The translations under genes and the position numbers were made by a program. From Marinobacter persicus (GTDB lineage: Bacteria; Pseudomonadota; Gammaproteobacteria; Pseudomonadales; Oleiphilaceae), in NCBI RefSeq assembly GCF_900114155.1, contig NZ_FOSC01000009.1, positions 124,001-188,000 on the forward strand: 64,000 bases of DNA, written 5' to 3'. Numbering within the stretch: position 1 is the first letter of the stretch; the number at the start of each line of letters is the position of its first letter. Shown here in pieces: positions 45,914 to 57,600 of the stretch. The notes beneath the pieces are model-generated. The model saw nothing but the letters and a program-made list of their open reading frames with translations, was not told where the DNA came from and ran no database searches.

Positions 45914-46525
45914 TCAATGAAGTGTTTTTTCGGAGGCATCAAATTCGATTTCCCCCTGCATGTTCTTTTCCATTTCCCGGCCAATCTCTTCCAGATCCCT
46001 TATCTCGGATAACGGCGGAAGCTCATCCAGGCCGGTCAGGTTGAAATAATCCAGAAACTGGCGCGTGGTGGCATACATGGCCGGTCTGCCCGGCACATCG
46101 CGATGGCCAACCACACGCACCCACTCTCGCTCAGACAGTGTGCGGATGATATTGCTGCTTACCGTAACACCACGTATTTCTTCAATTTCGCCACGGGTGA
46201 TCGGTTGGCGATAGGCAATCAGCGCCAGGGTTTCCAGCAGGGCCCGTGAATACCGCTGGGGCTTTTCCTCGAACAACGTACGTACCCAGGGCGCAAACTC
46301 CTGGCGCACCTGCAGTCGATAGCCGCTGGCCACGTTTTTCAGTTCAAACCCCCGGTCCTCACAGGCATCGGCCAGCATCACCAGCACATGCTCCATGATT
46401 TGCCGGGTGGGCCGTTCATCTTCAGCAAAGGCATCGCGCAACTGGTCCACCGACAAGGGCTTGCCGGCTGCCAATAGCAGTGCCTCGACAATGGCTCGCA
46501 GCCTGAGCAGATGGTCTTCTTTCAT
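45914..46525 (-). CDS. scpB: Segregation and condensation protein B
   Basis: Dimeric winged-helix accessory subunit that binds the ScpA kleisin of the Smc complex. The 203-residue product shows IVEALLLAAGKPLSVDQL at the N-terminus, the first winged helix, and the conserved second one with LLETLALIAYRQPITRGEIEEIRGV and VVGHRDVPGRPAMYATT, the family fingerprint (quoted in pieces). It is 3 bases after scpA and upstream of rluB; this scpA-scpB-rluB order is common in bacteria. Confidence 0.96.
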   Translation of the reverse strand: MKEDHLLRLRAIVEALLLAAGKPLSVDQLRDAFAEDERPTRQIMEHVLVMLADACEDRGFELKNVASGYRLQVRQEFAPWVRTLFEEKPQRYSRALLETLALIAYRQPITRGEIEEIRGVTVSSNIIRTLSEREWVRVVGHRDVPGRPAMYATTRQFLDYFNLTGLDELPPLSEIRDLEEIGREMEKNMQGEIEFDASEKTLH

Positions 46526-46528
46526 GTT

Positions 46529-47368
46529 CTAGTCACTCGCGTTTGCTCTGGCGCGGATGTGGATGGGCGCAAAAACATCCGCCTGAACTATTTCTATCAG
46601 GCTTTCTTTCACCAGCTCCAGTGTTGCCAGGAAACTGACCACCACCCCCAGACGTCCCTCCTCGGGCGAAAACAGGCTTTCAAAGGTGAGGTAACGATCG
46701 CCCTGCAACAGGGACAGAATCTGAGACATGCGCTCACGGGTGGAAAGTTTTTCTTTCTCCACATGGTGGCTGGTAAAGAGATCGGCCCGCTGCAGCACTC
46801 CCTGCATGGCCAGTAACAACTCGCGCATGGCCACGTCCGGGTATGGCTGTGAACTGGGTAGTTGAGGCAACGCCGCAGAGCCGTAAAAGGTATCGCGGTC
46901 CATGCGCGGCAAGTCGTCGATGTCTTCGGCTGCCTGCTTGTACCGCTCATATTGCTGAAGGCGGCGGATCAATTCCGCTCTTGGATCAACTTCCTCGTCG
47001 TCCTCGGCTTCCTGACGCGGCAATAGCATGCGGGATTTAATTTCCGCCAGCGTGGCGGCCATAACCAGATATTCGGCGGCCAACTCGAACCGCATGGCTT
47101 CCACGGCGCTGATGTAATCCATGTACTGGCGGGTAATCTCGCTGACATCAATGTCCAGGATGTCCATGTTCTGGCGCCGGATGAGATACAACAGCAAATC
47201 CAGCGGACCCTCGAAGGTTTCCAGGAACACCGCCAGGGCATCGGGTGGTATGTAGAGATCCTTGGGAAGATCCACCAGCGGTTTGCCGGAGACCAGCGCC
47301 AGCGGGTTGTCCGGCTCCGCTGGCTGCTCTGGTTCACTGCCGCTGACTTCGGTGATCTCGTCCGTCAT
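46529..47368 (-). CDS. scpA: Segregation and condensation protein A
   Basis: Kleisin subunit bridging the Smc heads. The 279-residue product has an acidic N-terminal extension (1-45), then the N-terminal kleisin helix block (VFLETFEGPLDLLLYLIRRQ; ILDIDVSEITRQYMDYI; YLVMAATLAEIKSRMLLP), a charged middle with Asp/Glu, and a C-terminal winged helix (VVVSFLATLELVKESLIEI). It follows trpS by 28 bases and is coupled to scpB. Confidence 0.96.
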   Translation of the reverse strand: MTDEITEVSGSEPEQPAEPDNPLALVSGKPLVDLPKDLYIPPDALAVFLETFEGPLDLLLYLIRRQNMDILDIDVSEITRQYMDYISAVEAMRFELAAEYLVMAATLAEIKSRMLLPRQEAEDDEEVDPRAELIRRLQQYERYKQAAEDIDDLPRMDRDTFYGSAALPQLPSSQPYPDVAMRELLLAMQGVLQRADLFTSHHVEKEKLSTRERMSQILSLLQGDRYLTFESLFSPEEGRLGVVVSFLATLELVKESLIEIVQADVFAPIHIRARANASD

Positions 47369-47396
47369 GCCCTCTCCTGGCGGCCCGCGCCCTGGT

Positions 47397-48611
47397 TTAA
47401 CGGTAGCTCAGCCCCATCGCAGCACGAACCTCCTCAAGGGTGTCCCGGGCAGCGTCGCTGGCCTGTTCGCGGCCCTCCTGCAGGATCGAACGCACCAGGT
47501 CCGGATCACCTTCGTATTCACGGGCTCGTTCGTGCAGCGGCTTCTGCTCTTCGATGATGGCGTCGATCAAAGGTTTTTTGCAGTCCAGACAGCCGATACC
47601 GGCGCTGCGGCAACCGGTCTGCACCCACTGGCAGGTTGCCTCGTCTGAATAAACCTTGTGCATCCCCCAAACCGGACATTTTTCCGGCTCACCCGGGTCG
47701 GTTCGGCGAACACGCTGGGGGTCGGTCTGCATGGTGCGGATTTTTTGCGCCACACTGTCCGGTTCTTCACGCAGGCCGATGTAGTTATTGTAGGACTTGG
47801 ACATTTTCTGCCCGTCCAGACCCGGCATTTTGGATTCCGGGGTCAACAAGGGTTGGGGTTCCGGAAGGATCACCTTGCCACCGCCCTCAATGTAACCGTA
47901 AAGGCGCTCGCGGTCGCCAATGGAGATGTTCTGCTGCTCCTTGAGCAAAGCCCGGGCTGTTTCCAGCGCCTCGGCGTCGCCCTCTTCCTGGTACCGTTTT
48001 TTCAGGTTGCGGTAGAGCTTGGCGTTTTTCTTGCCCATCTTGACGATGGCCGCCTCGGCCTGCTCTTCAAAATTCGGCTCACGGCCATAGATGTGATTGA
48101 ATCGGCGGGCAATCTCCCGGGTAATTTCCACGTGGGATACCTGGTCCGCCCCCACCGGCACCTTGCCGGCACGGTACATCAGAATGTCAGCCGTCTGCAG
48201 CAACGGGTAACCAAGGAAACCGTAGGTTGCCAGGTCTTTTTCCCGGAGTTTTTCCTGCTGGTCCTTGTAGGTGGGAATGCGTTCCAGCCATCCCAGCGGC
48301 GTAATCATGGACAACAGCAGGTGCAACTCGGCGTGTTCGGGTACCTGCGACTGAATGAACATGGTGGCCGAGCCCGGATTCACGCCGGCGGCCAGCCAGT
48401 CAATGGCCATGTCCCACACGCTCTGCTCAATACCGGAGGGATCATCGTACTGGGTGGTCAAGGCATGCCAGTCGGCAATGAAGAAGAAGCACTCGTATTC
48501 GTGCTGGAGCTTTACCCAGTTTTTCAGCACACCGTGGTAGTGGCCGAGGTGAAGCTTGCCGGTCGGACGCATGCCGGACAAAACCCGTTGCTGGGGGTCG
48601 ACTGAACTCAA
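47397..48611 (-). CDS. trpS: Tryptophanyl-tRNA synthetase with four-Cys insertion
   Basis: Charges tRNA-Trp. The 404-residue class I synthetase has the HIGH-type motif KLHLGHYHG near the start and KMSKS in GQKMSKSYNNYIGL. It exceeds the E. coli enzyme (334 residues) mainly by an insertion after the KMSKS loop that contains Cys in KCPVWGMHKVYS and a C-x6-C-x2-C run, GCRSAGIGCLDC. Together these give C-x21-C-x6-C-x2-C, close to the [4Fe-4S] site described for the Thermotoga enzyme. The TTG at 48611 is 8 bases after AAGGAG; upstream in-frame codons do not look coding. It leads scpA-scpB-rluB. Confidence 0.93.
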   Translation of the reverse strand: MSSVDPQQRVLSGMRPTGKLHLGHYHGVLKNWVKLQHEYECFFFIADWHALTTQYDDPSGIEQSVWDMAIDWLAAGVNPGSATMFIQSQVPEHAELHLLLSMITPLGWLERIPTYKDQQEKLREKDLATYGFLGYPLLQTADILMYRAGKVPVGADQVSHVEITREIARRFNHIYGREPNFEEQAEAAIVKMGKKNAKLYRNLKKRYQEEGDAEALETARALLKEQQNISIGDRERLYGYIEGGGKVILPEPQPLLTPESKMPGLDGQKMSKSYNNYIGLREEPDSVAQKIRTMQTDPQRVRRTDPGEPEKCPVWGMHKVYSDEATCQWVQTGCRSAGIGCLDCKKPLIDAIIEEQKPLHERAREYEGDPDLVRSILQEGREQASDAARDTLEEVRAAMGLSYR

Positions 48612-48750
48612 AGCACGAACTCCTTCTTTGTGTTTTCGGAATTCCCGAAGCCTGGCGCGGGCGCGCCGTGTGCCGGGATGACCGGCCATTATAGTCTGAA
48701 CGGGCGCCGGGGTTAAGCAATGGCCGAAAAACAGCGGGGATAAAGACACA

Positions 48751-48786
48751 AAAACCCCCGGAATCAGGGGATTCCGGGGGTTTTTA
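48751..48786. terminator. Bidirectional-type terminator after sucD
   Basis: AAAACCCCCGGAAT-CAGGGG-ATTCCGGGGGTTTTT: an 11-base stem with A/T flanks. It lies 15 bases downstream of the sucD stop on the minus strand, before the trpS promoter region. Confidence 0.93.
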
Positions 48787-48800
48787 ACGCCCTGGCAGAT

Positions 48801-49673
48801 TTACCAGCCAGTGGCGTCTTTCAGGGCCTGACCAATTTCCGCCAGACTGCGCACGGTTTTGACCCCGGCGTCTTCCAGCGCGGCGAACTTATCATCCGCA
48901 GTGCCTTTACCACCGGAAATGATCGCGCCGGCGTGGCCCATACGTTTGCCCGGAGGTGCAGTGACCCCGGCAATGTAGGCGACCACCGGCTTGGTGACGT
49001 TCTGTTTGATGAACGCGGCCGCCTCCTCTTCCGCCGTGCCACCAATCTCACCGATCATCACGATGGCTTCGGTTTCCGGGTCTTCCTGAAGCATGGTCAG
49101 GATATCAATGAAATTCGACCCCGGAATCGGATCACCACCAATGCCAACGCAGGTGGACTGACCATAGCCGAAGTCCGTGGTCTGCTTGACCGCTTCATAG
49201 GTCAGCGTGCCCGAGCGGGACACAATACCCACTTTACCTTTCTTATGGATGTGGCCCGGCATGATACCGATCTTGCACTCATCCGGGGTAATCACACCCG
49301 GACAGTTCGGACCGATCATGCGCACTCCCTTCTGGTCCACATACTCCTTGGCGTACAGCATGTCGATGGTGGGAATGCCTTCGGTAATACAGATGATCAA
49401 CTCGATGCCGGCATCCGCCGCTTCGATGATCGCGTCCTTACAGAAGGGTGCGGGCACATAGATAACCGAGGCTTGGGCACCGGTTTGGTCCACTGCATCG
49501 CGCACGGTATTGAACACCGGCAACCCCAGGTGTTCGGTGCCCCCCTTGCCCGGACTCACCCCACCAACCATTTTGGTGCCGTAAGCAATGGCCTGCTCTG
49601 AGTGGAAGGTGCCTTGCGCGCCGGTAAAGCCCTGGCAGATAACCTTGGTGTCTTTGTTGATCAGAATACTCAT
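48801..49673 (-). CDS. sucD: Succinyl-CoA synthetase alpha subunit
   Basis: ADP/GDP-forming ligase subunit of the TCA cycle. The 290-residue product starts [24 protein letters not shown] (given here as its first part, [18 protein letters not shown]), has the CoA-binding fold, [18 protein letters not shown] and the phospho-His loop [14 protein letters not shown], where His is transiently phosphorylated. The ATG overlaps the sucC stop (TGATG). A terminator follows. Confidence 0.97.
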   Translation of the reverse strand: MSILINKDTKVICQGFTGAQGTFHSEQAIAYGTKMVGGVSPGKGGTEHLGLPVFNTVRDAVDQTGAQASVIYVPAPFCKDAIIEAADAGIELIICITEGIPTIDMLYAKEYVDQKGVRMIGPNCPGVITPDECKIGIMPGHIHKKGKVGIVSRSGTLTYEAVKQTTDFGYGQSTCVGIGGDPIPGSNFIDILTMLQEDPETEAIVMIGEIGGTAEEEAAAFIKQNVTKPVVAYIAGVTAPPGKRMGHAGAIISGGKGTADDKFAALEDAGVKTVRSLAEIGQALKDATGW

Positions 49674-50839
49674 CACTTACCCCCTGCGGCTTTAACGACT
49701 TGCTGTGCGGCATCGGTCAGACTGGTTGCTGCCAGAATATTCAGGCCACTATCGGCGAGAACCCTGGTGCCCAGCTCCGCATTATTGCCCTCAAGGCGAA
49801 CAACCACGGGCACTTCCACGCCCACTTCCTTGACCGCGCCAATGATGCCTTCAGCAATCATGTCGCAACGCACAATGCCGCCGAAGATATTGACCAGCAC
49901 CGCCTTCACATTTTTATCAGACAGGATGATCTTGAACGCCTCGGATACCCGTTCCTTGGTGGCACCGCCACCCACATCCAGGAAGTTGGCCGGCTGGCCG
50001 CCGGACAGCTTGATAATATCCATGGTACCCATGGCCAGGCCGGCACCGTTGACCATACAGCCAATGTTACCTTCCAGAGCCACATAATTGAGTTCCCACT
50101 TGGCGGCTTCCGCTTCCCTCGGGTCTTCCTGGGAGGGATCGTGCATCTCGTGGATTTTTTTCTGGCGATACAGGGCATTGCTGTCGACCCCCACTTTCGA
50201 GTCGAGACAATGCAGGTCGCCTTGCTTGGTAATCACCAGCGGGTTGATTTCAACCAGGGCCAGATCACACTCTTCAAACAGTCTGGCGAGATTGACAAAA
50301 ATCTTCGCGAACTGACCAATCTGCTTGCCTTCAAGCCCAAGCTTGAAAGCCAGTTCCCTGCCCTGGTACGGCTGCGCGCCCACCAGCGGATCGATTTCCG
50401 CTTTGAGGATTTTTTCGGGGGTTTCCTCGGCAACTTTCTCGATCTCCACACCGCCTTCGGTAGAGGCCATGAACACAATCCGTCGACTGCCGCGATCCAC
50501 GACAGCACCCAGATACAGTTCCTTATCGATATCACTGACCGCTTCCACCAGAATCTTGCTGACCGGCTGACCGTTTTCATCGGTCTGGTAGGTCACCAGG
50601 TTGCGGCCCAACCAGTATTCGGCAAACTCGCGGATTTCCTCTTTACTCTTGACCAGCTTGACGCCGCCGGCCTTGCCGCGACCACCGGCATGCACCTGGG
50701 CCTTGACGACCCAGCTGTCGCCGCCGATTTGGCTCACGGCTTCCACGGCTTCTTTCGGGGTATCACAGGCAACGCCCTCGGATACCGGCAAGCCATATTT
50801 GGCAAACAGATGTTTGCCCTGATATTCGTGCAGATTCAT
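49673..50839 (-). CDS. sucC: Succinyl-CoA synthetase beta subunit
   Basis: Partner of SucD, carrying the ATP-grasp nucleotide site. The 388-residue product starts [20 protein letters not shown] and shows [47 protein letters not shown] and [17 protein letters not shown]. The ATG at 50839 is the family start; an upstream extension is not coding-like. It has its own promoter candidate and is separated from lpd by a terminator, so sucCD looks like a distinct unit. Confidence 0.97.
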   Translation of the reverse strand: MNLHEYQGKHLFAKYGLPVSEGVACDTPKEAVEAVSQIGGDSWVVKAQVHAGGRGKAGGVKLVKSKEEIREFAEYWLGRNLVTYQTDENGQPVSKILVEAVSDIDKELYLGAVVDRGSRRIVFMASTEGGVEIEKVAEETPEKILKAEIDPLVGAQPYQGRELAFKLGLEGKQIGQFAKIFVNLARLFEECDLALVEINPLVITKQGDLHCLDSKVGVDSNALYRQKKIHEMHDPSQEDPREAEAAKWELNYVALEGNIGCMVNGAGLAMGTMDIIKLSGGQPANFLDVGGGATKERVSEAFKIILSDKNVKAVLVNIFGGIVRCDMIAEGIIGAVKEVGVEVPVVVRLEGNNAELGTRVLADSGLNILAATSLTDAAQQVVKAAGGK

Positions 50840-50909
50840 AGTCTTGTCCCGTTTGTTGTTGCTAGAGGAAAGCCCTGGTTGCCAGAGAAACACTCTGTCT
50901 GGAACTGAC

Positions 50910-50938
50910 AATTTAGAGGCCAAAACGCGGAAGCTCAA
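50910..50938 (-). promoter_or_regulatory. Candidate sigma-70 promoter for sucCD
   Basis: Minus strand: TTGAGC (50938-50933), a 17-base spacer, TAAATT (50915-50910). The expected start is near 50903, a 64-base leader before sucC, just downstream of the lpd terminator. Confidence 0.48.
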
Positions 50939-50961
50939 GGAGCCCGGTCAATTCCAGCCCC

Positions 50962-51001
50962 GTAAACGACAACGGGGCGCATGATGCGCCCCGTTGTTTA
51001 C
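50962..51001 (-). terminator. Hairpin terminator between lpd and sucC
   Basis: GTAAAC-g-ACAACGGGGCGCAT folds onto ATGCGCCCCGTTGT-TTAC with almost no loop. It is a very strong stem 7 bases after the lpd stop, though the T-tract on the minus strand is weak. It should cut most read-through from the sucA-sucB-lpd unit. Confidence 0.7.
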
Positions 51002-51007
51002 TGCCAT

Positions 51008-52453
<1,446 letters not shown>

Positions 52454-52485
52454 TTATCCTGTTCTCTGATTCGTGGAATGTCGGT

Positions 52486-53712
52486 TTATACGTCCAGCAG
52501 GATACGCGCCGGATCTTCGAGCATTTCTTTGATTGCAACCAGGAACTGTACTGCTTCCTTGCCATCGATCATACGGTGATCGTATGACAGTGCCAGGTAC
52601 ATCATCGGCAGAACTTCCACCTGACCGTTCACCGCCATCGGGCGCTCCTGGATCTTGTGCATGCCCAGGATTGCGGTCTGCGGCGGGTTCAGGATCGGCG
52701 TGGAGATCAGGGAACCGAAAATACCACCGTTGGTGATGGTGAAGGTGCCGCCGGTCATGTCTTCGATGCCCAGCTTGCCGCCCTTGGCTTTGGTACCGTA
52801 ATCAACAATGGTTTTCTCGATATCGGCCAGCCCCATGGAATCCACATCACGGAGAACCGGAACAACCAGGCCACGGTCGGTGGAAACGGCAACGCCGATA
52901 TCCTGATAGCCGTGATACACCATGTCGTTGCCGTCGATGGAGGCGTTCACTGCCGGGAAACGCTTCAGCGCTTCGGTGGCGGCTTTGGCGAAGAACGACA
53001 TGAAGCCGAGTTTCACGTCGTGGCGCTTCAGGAAGCTGTCTTTATACTGGCTGCGCAGATCCATGATTGGCTTCATGTTGACTTCGTTGAACGTAGTCAG
53101 CATGGCCGCAGTCTGCTGAGCATCCACCAAACGCTTGGCGATGCTGGCGCGCAGACGGGTCATCGGAACACGCTTCTCCGGGCGCTCGCCCTGAGCTACG
53201 TCCACCTTCGGCATTTCGGCCGGCTTGGACGCACTGCTGTCAGCAGCCGGCTTGTTGCTGATGTGGTTCTGCACGTCTTCCTTGGTCACACGGCCATCTT
53301 TACCGGTGCCTTTAACGGCGGACGGATCAACGTCGTTTTCTTCGGCCAGCTTGCGAGCTGCCGGGCTCAGAATCGCGTCGCCGGAGCTCGCCTCTTCTTT
53401 CTTCGGCTCTTCCGCTTTCTCTTCCGCCTTGTCTTCGGACTTGCTTTCCTCGGCCGGCTTGGATTCGCCAGCGGCGCCTTCCTTGAACTTGCCGATCACT
53501 TCGCCGCTTTCCACGACGTCGTCTTCATTCTTGATAATTTCTTCAATTACGCCGTCAGCCGGCGCAACCACTTCAAGAACCACCTTGTCGGTTTCGATGT
53601 CGACGATCAGCTCGTCGCGCTCACAGGCTTCGCCCGGCTGCTTGTGCCAGGTCGCAACGGTGCCTTCGGCAACCGACTCAGGGAAAACGGGGGCTTTAAT
53701 CTCAATAGACAT
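52486..53712 (-). CDS. sucB: Dihydrolipoyl succinyltransferase (E2 of 2-oxoglutarate dehydrogenase)
   Basis: Core of the 2-oxoglutarate dehydrogenase complex. The 408-residue product has one lipoyl domain (1-78; lipoylated Lys in [15 protein letters not shown]), an acidic/Lys linker, the E3-binding domain (about 118-155: [32 protein letters not shown]) and the catalytic domain with [16 protein letters not shown] holding the catalytic His and Asp. It follows sucA by 25 bases. Confidence 0.97.
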   Translation of the reverse strand: MSIEIKAPVFPESVAEGTVATWHKQPGEACERDELIVDIETDKVVLEVVAPADGVIEEIIKNEDDVVESGEVIGKFKEGAAGESKPAEESKSEDKAEEKAEEPKKEEASSGDAILSPAARKLAEENDVDPSAVKGTGKDGRVTKEDVQNHISNKPAADSSASKPAEMPKVDVAQGERPEKRVPMTRLRASIAKRLVDAQQTAAMLTTFNEVNMKPIMDLRSQYKDSFLKRHDVKLGFMSFFAKAATEALKRFPAVNASIDGNDMVYHGYQDIGVAVSTDRGLVVPVLRDVDSMGLADIEKTIVDYGTKAKGGKLGIEDMTGGTFTITNGGIFGSLISTPILNPPQTAILGMHKIQERPMAVNGQVEVLPMMYLALSYDHRMIDGKEAVQFLVAIKEMLEDPARILLDV

Positions 53713-53737
53713 TACAAATCCTTAATTCGGTAGCTCA

Positions 53738-56572
53738 TCAGAGTTCAAACGCATCGTTAACCAACTGCTTCTGCTCTTCAATGTGAACAGACATGTGTCC
53801 ACACGCAGGCGCGGCAGAGGCCTTACGACCGGCATACTGAAGTTTCAGCTTCGGATTCAAACGATCCAGAACGTGATGCATGTGATGCTGGCTCGGATAC
53901 CACGCGCCCTGGTTCATCGGCTCTTCCTGACACCAGATCGCGGTCTTCAGGTTCGGGTACTCGACCAGGATCTCGTACAGATCGTCTTCCGGGAACGGGT
54001 ACAGCTGCTCGATACGAACAATGGCGGTGTCTTCACGCTCGTCCGCCTTTTTCTTCTCCAGAAGATCGTAGTACACCTTGCCAGAACACATGATCAGGCG
54101 GGTGACTTTCTTCGGATCAGACAACTGCTTTTCACGCAGCACGGTCTTGAATGTGCCGGTGGTCAGATCGTCCAGATCGGAAATTGCTTCCTTGTGACGC
54201 AACAGGCTCTTGGGCGTGATCGCGATCAGCGGCTTGCGCAGCGGACGCTTCACCTGACGGCGCAGCATGTGGAACACCTGCGACGGTGTGGTGGGTACGC
54301 ACACCTGAATGTTGTGCTCCGCACACAGCTGCAGGAAGCGCTCCAGACGGGCGGAACTGTGTTCCGGACCCTGGCCTTCGTAGCCGTGCGGCAACAGCAG
54401 AGTCAGACCACACAGACGACCCCATTTGTGTTCGCCACTGGTCAGGAACTGGTCAATAACCACCTGGGCACCGTTGGCAAAGTCACCGAACTGGGCTTCC
54501 CAGATGACCAGGCTGTTGGGCGAGGTACCTGCATAACCGTACTCGTAGGCGACCACCGCTTCTTCGGACAGGTACGAGTCGTAAATGTCGAAGCGAGGCT
54601 GGTCCTCTGCCAGTTCTTTCAAGGTGATGTGGGTGGAACCGTCCTTCTGGTTATGGAGCACCGCATGACGGTGAGAGAAGGTACCGCGACCCACATCCTG
54701 ACCGGTAATACGCACGGGATGGCCTTCATTCAGCAAGGTCGCGTAGGCCATCATTTCCCCGTAGCCCCAGTTCAGGGCCAGGGCACCGGCCGTCATCTTC
54801 TCGCGGTCTTTGACAATCTTGGACACCTGGCGCTGGATGCTGAAGCCTTCCGGCAACTGGGTCATTTTCTTGCCCAGCTCCTGAATGGTTTTCAGCGGTA
54901 CGCTGGTCTGGCACTCGGCGGTCCACTCGTGGCCCAGGTACGGGGTCCAGTCCACATAAAGATCCGTGTTTGGCTCTTTGACCAGCGACTGAACCACGTG
55001 CTCGCCGTTATCCAGCGCGTCGCGATAGGCGTTTTCCATTTTCTTGGATTCGTCTTCACTGATCACACCTTCGGCGATCAGTCGCTCGGCGTACTGGGTA
55101 CGGGTGGTCTTGAGCTTGCGGATCTTGTCGTACATCAGCGGCTGAGTGGCCGCTGGTTCGTCTGCCTCGTTATGGCCACGACGACGGTAGCAAACCAGAT
55201 CGATCACCACATCACGATGGAACTCTTTACGATAGTCCATCGCCAGACGGGTGACGAACATCACTGCTTCAGGGTCGTCCGCATTAACGTGCAGGATCGG
55301 CGCCTGAACCATTTTTGCGATGTCGGTGCAGTACTCGGTAGAACGCGCGTCTTCTTTCTTGTGGGTGGTGAAGCCCACCTGGTTGTTGATCACGATGTGG
55401 ATCGTGCCACCAATACCGAAGCCGCGGGTCTCGGAACCCTGGAAGGTTTCCATGACCACGCCCTGTCCTGCAAACGCCGCATCACCGTGCATCACGATGG
55501 GCACAACCTGATCACCCGTGGTGTCACCACGGCGATCCTGACGGGCGCGAACGGAACCTTCAACCACCGGAGAGACAATCTCCAGATGTGACGGGTTAAA
55601 CAGCATGGCCAGGTGCACTTCACCACCCGGGGTCATGACGTTGGAGGAGAAGCCCTGATGGTATTTCACGTCACCGGAGCCGTAATCGGCCAGCTTCTTG
55701 CCTTCAAACTCGTCAAACAGTTCTCTGGGGCTCTTGCCCAGTGTATTCACCAGCACGTTCAGGCGACCACGGTGGGCCATGCCCAGAACGATTTCCTTGG
55801 CACCATAGGAACCGGCACGCTGGATGAGTTCATCCAGGCACGGAATCAGGCTTTCACCACCTTCCAGACCAAAACGCTTCACACCCGGATAACGGGAACC
55901 CAGGTACTTCTCCAGACCTTCAGCAGCAACCAGACGCTCCAGAATATGCTTGCGGGTTTCCGCCTCGTACTCGGGGCTGGAACGAACCGGCTCCATGCGC
56001 TGCTGGAACCAGCGCTTGATGCGGGTATCCACAATGTGCATGTATTCGGCGCCGACTTTCTCACAGTAGGTCTTGCGCAGACCTTCAACGATGTCGGCCA
56101 GCTTCATGGTTTCCGAACCAAAGTTCAGGGAACCGGTCTGGAACTCGAGGTCCATATCCGGGCCGCTCAGCTCGTGAAAGCGCGGATCAAGATCTTCCAC
56201 GGGCTGACGCTGCCAGACACCCAGAGGGTCCAGTTTGGACTCCTGGTGGCCGCGGAACCGGAAGGCGTTAATCAGCTGCAATACACGGATCTGTTTCTTG
56301 TCAGCAGCGGACGTGGCATTGGCAGGCACGCCACCGCTGAGAAAACGCTGATTGCGGGAGATATGTTCGAACTGTTCACGAATAACAGAATGCGCTACGT
56401 CAACGCCGCCCTTGCCATCGACACTGGGCAGTTGATCAAAGTAGCTGCGCCACTCTTCGGGAATCGAGTTCGGGTCAGTCAGGTAGGTTTCAAAAAGCTG
56501 TTCAACATAGGCCAGATTCCCACCCTGCAAATGGGAGGTCTGCCATAATTGCTCCATGATGCTTTCGTGCAT
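53738..56572 (-). CDS. sucA: 2-oxoglutarate dehydrogenase E1 component
   Basis: Thiamine-diphosphate-dependent decarboxylase of the TCA cycle, 944 residues. Seen: the N-terminal EEWRSYFDQL region, a central EIVLGMAHRGRLNVLVN block, the thiamine-diphosphate site (MHGDAAFAGQGVVMET ... HIVINNQVGFTT) and the C-terminal half with QDVGRGTFSHRHAVLHNQ and LLPHGYEGQGPEHSSARLER. AAGGTGAG is 8 bases before the ATG. It heads sucA-sucB-lpdA. Confidence 0.97.
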   Translation of the reverse strand: MHESIMEQLWQTSHLQGGNLAYVEQLFETYLTDPNSIPEEWRSYFDQLPSVDGKGGVDVAHSVIREQFEHISRNQRFLSGGVPANATSAADKKQIRVLQLINAFRFRGHQESKLDPLGVWQRQPVEDLDPRFHELSGPDMDLEFQTGSLNFGSETMKLADIVEGLRKTYCEKVGAEYMHIVDTRIKRWFQQRMEPVRSSPEYEAETRKHILERLVAAEGLEKYLGSRYPGVKRFGLEGGESLIPCLDELIQRAGSYGAKEIVLGMAHRGRLNVLVNTLGKSPRELFDEFEGKKLADYGSGDVKYHQGFSSNVMTPGGEVHLAMLFNPSHLEIVSPVVEGSVRARQDRRGDTTGDQVVPIVMHGDAAFAGQGVVMETFQGSETRGFGIGGTIHIVINNQVGFTTHKKEDARSTEYCTDIAKMVQAPILHVNADDPEAVMFVTRLAMDYRKEFHRDVVIDLVCYRRRGHNEADEPAATQPLMYDKIRKLKTTRTQYAERLIAEGVISEDESKKMENAYRDALDNGEHVVQSLVKEPNTDLYVDWTPYLGHEWTAECQTSVPLKTIQELGKKMTQLPEGFSIQRQVSKIVKDREKMTAGALALNWGYGEMMAYATLLNEGHPVRITGQDVGRGTFSHRHAVLHNQKDGSTHITLKELAEDQPRFDIYDSYLSEEAVVAYEYGYAGTSPNSLVIWEAQFGDFANGAQVVIDQFLTSGEHKWGRLCGLTLLLPHGYEGQGPEHSSARLERFLQLCAEHNIQVCVPTTPSQVFHMLRRQVKRPLRKPLIAITPKSLLRHKEAISDLDDLTTGTFKTVLREKQLSDPKKVTRLIMCSGKVYYDLLEKKKADEREDTAIVRIEQLYPFPEDDLYEILVEYPNLKTAIWCQEEPMNQGAWYPSQHHMHHVLDRLNPKLKLQYAGRKASAAPACGHMSVHIEEQKQLVNDAFEL

Positions 56573-56881
56573 TTGAATAGCTCACCTTGGGCTGGTGCGG
56601 GGGAGTCGGCATGATCAGGTTGCGGCCGATCACAGTCAATACGGGTTTTTACAGCATGACTATGACCACCGTTCCTGCCAAGGAAGTGGTCCGTCCCCTG
56701 TGATTTTTTATCAGCAACACTGCCCGGGGCCCGTGAGAGCCTCCAAACAGCGGGTTTGATTCTGCACCCCCATTATACCAATGCCTATAAGCCATTGGTT
56801 GAAGGCCCCGCATATAGCGAGGCCTTCAAAGGGGTCGTCTGCCGGCCTTGGCCGGCAAGACTGTTCGCAACTATCGCCCGA
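56573..56881. other. 309-base gap between sdhB and sucA
   Basis: No gene. It contains a possible sucA promoter on the minus strand, TTGACT (56639-56634), a 17-base spacer, then GATCAT (56616-56611). Nearer sdhB are two hairpins, GAAGGCC (56801-56807)/GGCCTTC (56821-56827) and GCCGGCC-TT-GGCCGGC (56841-56856). Neither has a T-run, so sdhCDAB transcription may be only partly stopped and could run into sucA, as happens in E. coli. Confidence 0.5.
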
Positions 56882-57586
56882 TCAGGTCGCCCGCTGCAGC
56901 AGCAGGTTCCGGATATGGCCGATGGCACGGGTCGGGTTCAGACCCTTGGGACAAACACTAACACAGTTCATGATGCCGCGGCAGCGGAAAACGCTGAACG
57001 GATCGTCCAGGTTTGCCAGACGCTCAGGCTGGGCCGTGTCCCGGCTATCTGCCAGGAAACGGTACGCCTGCAGCAGGCCGGCCGGACCAATGAACTTGTC
57101 CGGGTTCCACCAGAAAGACGGACAGGAGGTGGAGCAGCACGCACACAGAATACACTCGTACAGACCGTCCAGCTTTTCCCGGTCTTCCGGGCTTTGCAGG
57201 CGCTCGATGGCCGGTGCCGGCGTATCGTTGATCAGGTACGGAGTGACCTTTTCGTACTGGCGGTAGAACAGGTTCATATCCACCACCAGGTCACGAATCA
57301 CCGGCAGGCCCGGCAGCGGACGCAGAACAATCTTGTTGTTCTTGGCCACTTCGGATACCGGGGTGATGCACGCCAGACCGTTCTTGCCGTTCATGTTCAT
57401 GCCGTCGGAGCCACAAACACCTTCACGGCAGGAACGACGATAGGCCATTGACGGATCTTTTTCCTTGATGAGGTTCAGCACATCAAGCACCATCAGATCC
57501 TTGCCTTCCGGAATGTCGACCTCTACGTCCTGCATGTAAGGGGCGTTATCAGTTTCCGGGTTGTAGCGATAAAGGCTTACCAACAT
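56882..57586 (-). CDS. sdhB: Succinate dehydrogenase iron-sulfur subunit
   Basis: Passes electrons from FAD to ubiquinone. The 234-residue product has the [2Fe-2S] site SCREGVCGSDGMNMNG, with Asp as the third ligand as in E. coli and Cys in NGLAC, then [4Fe-4S] CILCACCSTSCPS and [3Fe-4S] CRGIMNCVSVCPKGLNP. It is last in sdhC-D-A-B, 14 bases after sdhA. Confidence 0.97.
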   Translation of the reverse strand: MLVSLYRYNPETDNAPYMQDVEVDIPEGKDLMVLDVLNLIKEKDPSMAYRRSCREGVCGSDGMNMNGKNGLACITPVSEVAKNNKIVLRPLPGLPVIRDLVVDMNLFYRQYEKVTPYLINDTPAPAIERLQSPEDREKLDGLYECILCACCSTSCPSFWWNPDKFIGPAGLLQAYRFLADSRDTAQPERLANLDDPFSVFRCRGIMNCVSVCPKGLNPTRAIGHIRNLLLQRAT

Positions 57587-57600
57587 CTTCTCTATCCCCC

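Noticed and set aside
53783-55591. 602-residue plus-strand open frame opposite sucA
   Set aside because: Antisense shadow of a highly biased coding gene; no ribosome site or family features.
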